Assembly (NCBI GenBank): GCA_028717405.1
Contig: JAQUNY010000028.1
Span: forward strand, 1 to 14,359
Reading direction: 5' to 3'
Source: Eubacteriales bacterium
Lineage (GTDB): Bacteria; Bacillota; Clostridia; JAQUNY01
Length of the DNA: 14,359 nt
Program-made: the position numbers and the translations under genes
Shown here: positions 1 to 4,627 of the stretch, piece after piece
How the letters are laid out: each line of letters starts with the position of its first letter
Position numbering within the stretch: the first letter of the stretch is position 1
Notes under the pieces: generated by a model
Databases searched by the model: none
What the model was told of the DNA's origin: nothing
What the model saw: only the letters and a program-made list of their open reading frames with translations

Positions 1-125
1 GCCCTGCTTGCAAGTTCCTTCATCAGCCAGGTTTTCCCAACCTGCCTCGCGCCCTTCAAAATAAGCGGTTTCCGGCGCGAACTGTCTTTCCAGGATAACA
101 GTTTTTCTAATGCTTTTCTATACAT
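1..125 (-). CDS. AAA_14/DUF4143-type ATP-binding protein, N-terminal fragment (cut by window edge)
   Basis: Reading the minus strand from the ATG at 125 gives 41 residues beginning MYRKALEKLLSWKDS and containing a Walker A motif GARQVGKT (residues 25-32, Lys31 and Thr32 binding nucleotide phosphate). This start, with a short basic helix followed by a K-P-L-I-L-K-G strand into the P-loop, is characteristic of the large AAA_14 family of ATP-binding proteins that usually carry a C-terminal DUF4143 domain. Their cellular role is mostly unknown. The start is supported by GGGAGGAAC about 8 bases upstream of the ATG. The rest of the protein, including Walker B and DUF4143, lies outside the window, so the subfamily assignment rests on the N-terminus alone. 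The 190 bp between it and the glycosylase gene is AT-rich upstream of this start, and I could not define a convincing promoter there. Confidence 0.75.
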   Translation of the reverse strand, partial: MYRKALEKLLSWKDSSRRKPLILKGARQVGKTWLMKELASR

Positions 126-315
126 ACTCAGTTCCTCCCGGTAAAATCTTTAAAGCTATAAATATAATATATCACGTTTTTAAGAAAATAATAAGAGATA
201 CCGCTGCGTTTTTATGAGATAATATGGATAATTATCTGCGTTATTATGGCGCAGGGGCACTATAACTGTAACATGCATCAAAGACTTCGCAATATTTTCG
301 CCGGCTTCTGCCGTT

Positions 316-1305
316 TCAGCGCGCTCCGATACCTTTCTGCCTGGCATAATAGAAGAGGTACTCCTGTGCAAATCCGGAATATTCGCCGAAATATGAAACC
401 GCATACTTCCTGATTTCTTCCGTCCCTGCTTCCCTGCCGAAATACAGCTCGCTCATGACCCTTTTTATCCACACATCAGTCGGGAAAACGTCATATCTGG
501 TCCCGCTGAAGAGGAGTATACAGTCAGCAACCTTAGGGCCCACCCCGGGTAACGTCATAAGCCTTTTTCGGGCTTCATCAGCATCGCAGAGTGCAAGGCG
601 CTCTCTGTCAAGGATGATCCCGGATCCTGCTCCCATTTTCTCTGAAGCGGCCTCATCTTCAGCTGAAGCAAGGATTTTTGCTGTTTCTGAAACGTACCCG
701 CACCTGTATCCCCCGCGGCATTCATTTAGCGCCATCAAATCAGCGGAGGCAAGTGTTCTCACGTCCGGAAAGGTATATGGCAAATTCCGGCCGGTTTTGG
801 CCGAAGCCGGCAGCGCAGGCATTCTGACCGGATCACCGAATGTCCTGCAGAGCTTTTCGATGGTATCGGCTATCATAGGTATCTTTTTGTTTGTTGAAAA
901 AATAAATGAGATCGCAGTCTCCCAAATATCCTGCCGCAGGAGCCTTATACCTCGTCCGAAAGATGCCGCCTCCTTCATTATGCTGTCACGGGATATACTC
1001 TCGATGACCTTGTCATAGTCTCTTCCCAGATCAAAATAGTCATACCATATGTCAATAAAATCGCGTATTGTGGAATTGCCCAGGATGAAGCTGATGCCCC
1101 TGCAGCCTCCGGCCTCAGGGCCGGGAGCATATCTCACATTGACCACCTTCCCCATGGCGATCCCTGTGTAGCTTCCATCATCCTGCCTCTTCCACCTGAA
1201 ACACTGACCGCACTCAAATGTTTTCTCCAGGTCAAAACAACCCTCTCCGGTAACAAGGACAGATCCGGGACTCATCTCTTCTATTTCGCAGCCTTTATAG
1301 TACAT
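316..1305 (-). CDS. ogg: 8-oxoguanine DNA glycosylase/AP lyase (OGG1-type, HhH-GPD)
   Basis: This 329-residue base-excision repair enzyme should remove 8-oxoguanine from DNA and nick the abasic site by beta-elimination. The N-terminal OGG domain contains FECGQCFRW (residues 30-38); Gly33 matches the human OGG1 Gly42 that reads the 8-oxoG N7 hydrogen. The helix-hairpin-helix is LPGVGPKVADC, with the Schiff-base lysine at Lys258. The catalytic Asp277 follows in FPTDVW, 19 residues later, exactly as K249/D268 in human OGG1. FAQEYLF places Gln314 and Phe318 at the human Q315/F319 base-pocket positions. All key residues are present, so it should be active. It is slightly long for a clostridial OGG, with an acidic, Gly/Ser-containing stretch (around residues 217-235) just before the hairpin. 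It starts 15 bp after the lipoprotein gene's stop, so the two are probably co-transcribed. Its ribosome site is weak (AGGATGGG), and an in-frame ATG at codon 11 is an alternative start. Confidence 0.93.
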   Translation of the reverse strand: MYYKGCEIEEMSPGSVLVTGEGCFDLEKTFECGQCFRWKRQDDGSYTGIAMGKVVNVRYAPGPEAGGCRGISFILGNSTIRDFIDIWYDYFDLGRDYDKVIESISRDSIMKEAASFGRGIRLLRQDIWETAISFIFSTNKKIPMIADTIEKLCRTFGDPVRMPALPASAKTGRNLPYTFPDVRTLASADLMALNECRGGYRCGYVSETAKILASAEDEAASEKMGAGSGIILDRERLALCDADEARKRLMTLPGVGPKVADCILLFSGTRYDVFPTDVWIKRVMSELYFGREAGTEEIRKYAVSYFGEYSGFAQEYLFYYARQKGIGAR

Positions 1306-1320
1306 AATCTGCCCATCCTG

Positions 1321-3033
1321 CTATCCGGTAATATACCTGACTTCAGCATCAGCGTCAGCAACAGTGTTTTTTATAAATTCCCCGACTGTTTCATCAAACA
1401 TCCTCATAGCCGGGGCGCCGGCTCCGAACTTGCCGAATTGGGCGCCGATATCCTGTATATATGTATTGCCCTTCATCACAGGCAGGCTCTCAGCCTTTGA
1501 TGCGGCAATATGCAGCATCATATATTTGCTCCGGTCAAATATGTTGTTCTCTATAATAAACCTTTCCGCAGGATTCTGGCTGTTCCAGCTTTTGATATGC
1601 GCAGCTTCTGTCTTATTGGGTCGCTGGTCGCCCCAGCCATATCCGGCGAATCTGCATATATTCCCTCTGAAAATAATGTCAGACATCAGAAGGACCGGCG
1701 AAGAATCCGCAGGGTGTCCAAGAAAATATTCGATAGAGTATATGCAATGTTCAAACAGATTTCCGATATATCTGACATTTTTCATGGTACTGTCATGCGG
1801 AGTGGTCCGCTGGTGTGTAACTCCGGCGTCGTAAACCTGGTAGATATAACAGTTTTCAACAGTGTATCCGTCGCATCCGCCGTATATTTCTACAGCATTC
1901 CCAAAACGGAAATAGGGATTGGCTTCGCTTTGAATAGAACCCCCTATCCAGCCAAATTCGCAGTTGGTAACAGTAAGGCCTTTGCATGTCCCGCTGGAAA
2001 TTCCATGTGAGCCGGTGTATTTTATGCAGAGATTATCAATTGTGACATCGTTGCCTCCATTTCTGATTGTATGCGGCTTGTGGGCAATTTCAATGGATGA
2101 GTAGCGTTCGGCAGGATTGCCGTCCTCAGAATAGATGTATAATTTTCCTGAAGCAATGTCATGATAAAATTCAAGGTCTTCATCCAGATCATTAACGCCG
2201 TTAAAGTCTTCGACTCCCGGGTACCTGCCGCCCCAGTAATCCTTTTCGCCCAGGAATTTTTTTATTCCACACGTTTCGCCGTCGTTGAAAATAATGTTGC
2301 CCGGTTCATTCGAAAACGGAAAGCTGACGGCATATTCATAGACATTTTCAACAGCAGTCGCACTCCAGCGCGCAGAGACCGCAGCCTGTGACGAACCGAA
2401 CAGCTTGGGCTTGTCTCCATTGCCATACGCCGAGTATGTTACGCCGCTCTTAGTCTTAAGCTGCCCGCGCCAGAGTCCCCCTCTTTCAAAAAATACGGCG
2501 TCGCCCTCCGCAAGTGGTGCACTGTTTACCTTTTCAAGCGTAGCCCACGCCTCGTCAGGCGATTTGCCGTTGTTGGCGTCATCACCGCTGTTTGAAACAT
2601 AATAGGGCGTGCTTTCTGCTTCTACTACAGTAACAGAGCCCAATATCTTTTGTCTGAGCGCATCCGCTTTAGCGTCGATTTCAGCGAGATACTCCGGTCC
2701 GGCCACAATATATTCCGAAGCCGTGTCAGTCACTCCCGCAGCATTTTCATTTTGCTGTTCATCATATTCTGATATTTTTCCTGACATGCCTGTAAAACCT
2801 CCTGATGTGCATCCTGACAATAATACCAGTGATATTAAAATCACGTTTAATATCATGATCAGGAATAGTAGTTTTTTTCTGCAGCCACAGCCGCAACCGC
2901 AGCTGCAAATGCTTCTGTGGCGGACTTCCCGGCTTTCGTGCTTCATTGCCGGCATGTCCGCATTATCATTTGCTCCATTTTGTTTTTCTTTTTTCATTAT
3001 AGCAGACATCCTTACACTCATAGCAGGCATCAT
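1321..3033 (-). CDS. Right-handed parallel beta-helix lipoprotein with Cys-rich N-terminal extension
   Basis: This 570-residue exported protein reads as a surface lipoprotein built on a right-handed parallel beta-helix. The start is a double ATG preceded by GGAGAGGGTA, so the long N-region is probably real. Residues 1-54 are hydrophilic and include an alternating Cys tract (CSCGCGCGC, 43-51). Then come RKK (52-54), a hydrophobic segment (55-72) and the lipobox LSGC with Cys75 as the predicted lipidation site. After a Glu/Asp/Asn-rich spacer the globular part opens at about residue 143 with a Y-Y-V-S-N-S-G-D-D block, then WATLEKVN and GDAVFFERGG. This opening is common in secreted carbohydrate-active beta-helix proteins (pectate-lyase or depolymerase-like folds). 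Repeated short N-x-x-I/F rungs run from about 312 to 530 (for example VENCYIY, IGNLFEH, FRGNICRF, IENNIFD). No specific catalytic set is recognisable, so it could be a polysaccharide lyase, hydrolase or binding protein. The C-terminus holds a short DADA tract. Confidence 0.82.
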   Translation of the reverse strand: MMPAMSVRMSAIMKKEKQNGANDNADMPAMKHESREVRHRSICSCGCGCGCRKKLLFLIMILNVILISLVLLSGCTSGGFTGMSGKISEYDEQQNENAAGVTDTASEYIVAGPEYLAEIDAKADALRQKILGSVTVVEAESTPYYVSNSGDDANNGKSPDEAWATLEKVNSAPLAEGDAVFFERGGLWRGQLKTKSGVTYSAYGNGDKPKLFGSSQAAVSARWSATAVENVYEYAVSFPFSNEPGNIIFNDGETCGIKKFLGEKDYWGGRYPGVEDFNGVNDLDEDLEFYHDIASGKLYIYSEDGNPAERYSSIEIAHKPHTIRNGGNDVTIDNLCIKYTGSHGISSGTCKGLTVTNCEFGWIGGSIQSEANPYFRFGNAVEIYGGCDGYTVENCYIYQVYDAGVTHQRTTPHDSTMKNVRYIGNLFEHCIYSIEYFLGHPADSSPVLLMSDIIFRGNICRFAGYGWGDQRPNKTEAAHIKSWNSQNPAERFIIENNIFDRSKYMMLHIAASKAESLPVMKGNTYIQDIGAQFGKFGAGAPAMRMFDETVGEFIKNTVADADAEVRYITG

Positions 3034-3066
3034 TACCCTCTCCGTTTATTATTTCGCTATCTACTT

Positions 3067-3095
3067 TATATATTATACCTGTTATATTTGAACAA
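3067..3095 (-). promoter_or_regulatory. Probable promoter of the beta-helix lipoprotein/ogg pair
   Basis: On the minus strand TTGTTC (3095-3090) is followed after 17 bases by TATATA (3072-3067). An overlapping perfect TATAAT lies at 3077-3072. Transcription would start near 3060 and leave a leader of about 27 bases before the ATG at 3033, carrying the ribosome site GGAGAGG. This is motif matching by eye in an AT-rich region. The choice between the two overlapping -10 boxes is open. Confidence 0.5.
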
Positions 3096-3156
3096 AAATC
3101 TGAAAAATATTTACTTACCCCGAAAAATGCGTCAACATCAACGAAAGTATTAATAG

Positions 3157-3194
3157 CAGCAATAATATATTTGCCGCTGATCATATTACTGCTG
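3157..3194. repeat. 12-bp inverted repeat in the divergent intergenic region
   Basis: CAGCAATAATAT at 3157-3168 and ATATTACTGCTG at 3183-3194 are inverted copies matching at 11 of 12 positions, separated by 14 bases. The pair sits between the two facing promoters, about 15 bp upstream of the plus-strand -35 box. It could be an operator for a dimeric regulator acting on both genes, or an RNA hairpin in a longer transcript. No regulator family is recognised from the arms. Confidence 0.5.
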
Positions 3195-3208
3195 TTGGGA
3201 AAAATGTT

Positions 3209-3237
3209 TTGTACCCGATTCTACGATTCTATTATAT
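3209..3237 (+). promoter_or_regulatory. Probable promoter of the He_PIG protein gene, with a tandem octamer in its spacer
   Basis: TTGTAC (3209-3214) and TTATAT (3232-3237) are separated by 17 bases; TATTAT at 3230-3235 is an alternative -10. The spacer contains two perfect head-to-tail copies of CGATTCTA (3216-3231), which could be a binding site overlapping the promoter. Transcription would start near 3244. The match is moderate and made by eye. Confidence 0.4.
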
Positions 3238-3240
3238 GAG

Positions 3241-3260
3241 CCGCCATAAGTGACAGGCGG
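3241..3260 (+). promoter_or_regulatory. GC-rich hairpin directly before the ribosome binding site of the He_PIG gene
   Basis: CCGCC and GGCGG form a five-bp GC-only stem around a ten-base loop. It ends immediately before the strong ribosome site GGAAAGGAG (about 3260-3268), with the ATG at 3275. In such AT-rich surroundings it stands out. It may stabilise the 5' end of the messenger or affect ribosome access. It does not match any riboswitch class I can recognise. Confidence 0.35.
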
Positions 3261-3274
3261 GAAAGGAGTTTAAG

Positions 3275-4237
3275 ATGAAAAATAAATATATTGGATCAAG
3301 GCTTGTAGTGTTCATAACAATAATTGCATTATTGACAAGCTTAATGACTCTTGGTGTAAGTGCTAAGAAAGATCCCAAACCGAATGATAAATATGATGAA
3401 TTGACGATTATTACAGATACTTTGGAGGATGGGCTTAACGCGATACCTTATAGTGAAACATTAGAAGCTGAAGGAGGCATGGAGCCTTACAGCTGGATTA
3501 TCCCGGTACTTCCCGAAGGATTAAGTGTCGATTCATATACCGGTGTAATAAGCGGCATTCCTGTACAACCTGCCGGCTCTTCACAGTATCTGATCCATGT
3601 ATCAGTAACTGATGCAGAAGATACTACTGTAACAAAGGATCTGAGTATAACAGTACATGATAATCACGTCAGGATCATCTATGACGACAGTTCAATGCCC
3701 ACATTACCCGAGGGGTACATAAATCAAAACTATAGCTATACCCTGACAGCCCGGGACGGTGCCCAGCCTTATACATGGAGTTCCGGAGGTCTTCCTGCCG
3801 GATTGCAGTTAGATCCGCAAAATGGTACTATCAGCGGCATCCCCACAGTATCATATGAAGATTTCTATGTCAGTATTACCGTTACGGAAGCAAATGGGCT
3901 TTACTCAGATAGCCTCACTTTCAAGCTGAGTATAGATGAAATTAATGACAATGATGACGATGAAGACGAAGATGCGGATGAAGACACAAACACAAATGCT
4001 AATGCAGGGGCAGGGGCGGACGCAAATCCGGCGGCGCCTGCAATAGCCGGCAGGCTATTGAAAGATGCCGGTATAAAGCCCATGTATATCAAAGATGGTG
4101 TCAGAGGCAATTATATACACGATATCTCCGAATTAATGACAGAAGAAGCCGTTTTTAACGGAGTTGAAAAAACCGATCGTGAAGCATATGAAACTGCAGT
4201 AAAAACGTATTTGATAAGCATAGGCCTGGATTTATAA
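3275..4237 (+). CDS. Secreted protein with two putative-Ig (He_PIG) domains and an acidic linker
   Basis: This 320-residue exported protein probably has a structural or adhesive role. Residues 1-30 form a Sec signal peptide (MKNK start, hydrophobic 11-27, likely cleavage after V-S-A at 30). Two cadherin/Ig-like He_PIG domains follow at about 43-127 and 133-220. Each ends with the family's hallmark turn: LPEGLSVDSYTGVISGIP in the first and LPAGLQLDPQNGTISGIP in the second. Residues 221-258 are a low-complexity linker, first Asp/Glu-rich and then alternating Asn/Ala/Gly. A 62-residue C-terminal domain (259-320), predicted helical at its end, is not recognised. It has no LPXTG motif, membrane anchor or dockerin calcium loop, so how it is retained, if at all, is unclear; the C-terminal domain may do this. 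The start is fixed by GGAAAGGAG six bases upstream. A terminator follows, so the gene appears monocistronic. Confidence 0.85.
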   Translation: MKNKYIGSRLVVFITIIALLTSLMTLGVSAKKDPKPNDKYDELTIITDTLEDGLNAIPYSETLEAEGGMEPYSWIIPVLPEGLSVDSYTGVISGIPVQPAGSSQYLIHVSVTDAEDTTVTKDLSITVHDNHVRIIYDDSSMPTLPEGYINQNYSYTLTARDGAQPYTWSSGGLPAGLQLDPQNGTISGIPTVSYEDFYVSITVTEANGLYSDSLTFKLSIDEINDNDDDEDEDADEDTNTNANAGAGADANPAAPAIAGRLLKDAGIKPMYIKDGVRGNYIHDISELMTEEAVFNGVEKTDREAYETAVKTYLISIGLDL

Positions 4238-4306
4238 ACGAAAATATGAAACATCAGGAAAGTGAAAATCTCAAAGGTCAGTCATTGTGATCCTTCTCTT
4301 AGAAAG

Positions 4307-4342
4307 TGCGGTATGGCGAAAGTGCCATACCGCAATGCTTTT
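4307..4342 (+). terminator. Rho-independent terminator after the He_PIG gene
   Basis: GCGGTATGGC (4308-4317) and GCCATACCGC (4324-4333) form a perfect ten-bp stem, extendable by a T-A pair, around the six-base loop GAAAGT. After AATGC comes a short CTTTTA tract. The stem is strong and the U-tract only modest. It lies about 70 bp after the stop codon and should isolate this gene from the giant gene downstream. Confidence 0.8.
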
Positions 4343-4363
4343 ATATATTAATCGGCTTTAACG

Positions 4364-4440
4364 GCAAGTCCGGTGCAAGTCCGGTGCAAGTCCGGTATAA
4401 GTCCGGTATAAGTCCGATATAAGTCCGGTACAAATCCTGA
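4364..4440. repeat. Tandem array of seven eleven-bp units
   Basis: Head-to-tail units: GCAAGTCCGGT three times (4364-4396), ATAAGTCCGGT (4397-4407), ATAAGTCCGAT (4408-4418), ATAAGTCCGGT (4419-4429) and a decayed ACAAATCCTGA (4430-4440). The core AAGTCCGG recurs every eleven bp, roughly one helical turn, so every copy faces the same side of the DNA. The first three units are identical and later ones share the GC-to-AT change in their first two bases, which suggests stepwise duplication by slippage. The array lies about 60 bp upstream of the promoter of the giant VWA gene and could be a multi-site activator or repressor platform. Function is inference. Confidence 0.9.
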
Positions 4441-4502
4441 GACAACCGACTAGTCAAACAACAGCCAACAGATTTGAAAGCAATTTTGCAGCGGGCTTAG
4501 AA

Positions 4503-4531
4503 TGGATATCTGTTACAAAAAATGCTATAAT
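4503..4531 (+). promoter_or_regulatory. Extended -10 promoter of the giant VWA gene/GH127 operon
   Basis: TGCTATAAT (4523-4531) is a perfect -10 box with the TGN extension. The best -35 is TGGATA (4503-4508) with a 17-base spacer, a four-of-six match. A weak -35 with a strong extended -10 is typical of promoters that depend on an activator or on the extension. Flanking seven-bp inverted copies AACAGAT (4467-4473) and ATCTGTT (4508-4514) span the -35 region. The start site would be near 4538, giving a leader of about 87 bases. Confidence 0.65.
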
Positions 4532-4537
4532 TAAATG

Positions 4538-4557
4538 AGTACTTTATGATAAGTACT
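4538..4557 (+). promoter_or_regulatory. Perfect inverted repeat at the predicted transcription start
   Basis: AGTACTT (4538-4544) and AAGTACT (4551-4557) are a perfect seven-bp inverted repeat around the loop TATGAT. It begins seven bases after the -10 box and runs into a T-tract (4557-4561). It could be an operator over the start site, a stabilising 5' hairpin, or a weak early terminator acting as an attenuator. The stem is AT-rich, so strong termination is unlikely. Confidence 0.45.
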
Positions 4558-4588
4558 TTTTAAACGCTTTTTAAACACTTTTTAATAT
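4556..4588. repeat. Second eleven-bp tandem array (three units) in the leader
   Basis: CTTTTTAAACG (4556-4566), CTTTTTAAACA (4567-4577) and CTTTTTAATAT (4578-4588) repeat head to tail. The sequence is unrelated to the array at 4364-4440, but the period is again eleven bp. The first unit overlaps the right arm of the hairpin before it. In RNA this gives three U5-A blocks in the leader. Phased A/T tracts can also bend DNA. Confidence 0.8.
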
Positions 4589-4610
4589 AATTGCATTTCA
4601 TTATAATAAT

Positions 4611-4627
4611 AAGGGGCGCTTCCATTG
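4611..4627 (+). promoter_or_regulatory. Ribosome binding site that sets a TTG start
   Basis: AAGGGG (4611-4616) lies eight bases before TTG (4625-4627). Translation from this TTG gives MKNKK followed directly by a hydrophobic membrane segment, whereas the first in-frame ATG lies about 48 codons later and would delete the segment. The TTG start is therefore well supported. Confidence 0.8.

Noticed and set aside
217..237. Seven-bp inverted repeat AGATAAT/ATTATCT downstream of the glycosylase gene
   Set aside because: It is AT-only in most of the stem, without a T-tract, and such a repeat is expected by chance in AT-rich DNA. I could not support a terminator or operator call.
4052..4234. Dockerin or sortase signal at the C-terminus of the He_PIG protein
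   Set aside because: There is no calcium-loop duplication of the D-x-N-x-D-G type and no LPXTG with a hydrophobic tail.
4246..4290. Small 14-codon reading frame after the He_PIG gene
   Set aside because: There is no ribosome binding site, it lies between a stop codon and its terminator, and no recognisable peptide is encoded.
4364..4440. Resemblance of GGTGCAAGTCC to a conserved piece of cobalamin riboswitches or group II intron RNA
   Set aside because: The similarity comes from one short repeated core. No other conserved riboswitch elements, intron domains or reverse transcriptase are present, and the pattern is fully explained as an eleven-bp tandem repeat.
4364..4440. Possible CRISPR array
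   Set aside because: Units are only eleven bp, directly adjacent, with no spacers and no cas genes nearby.
4602..4607. Second TATAAT just before the giant gene
   Set aside because: Transcription from it would start inside or after the ribosome site, and there is no suitable -35. The box at 4526-4531 with a TG extension is the better candidate.
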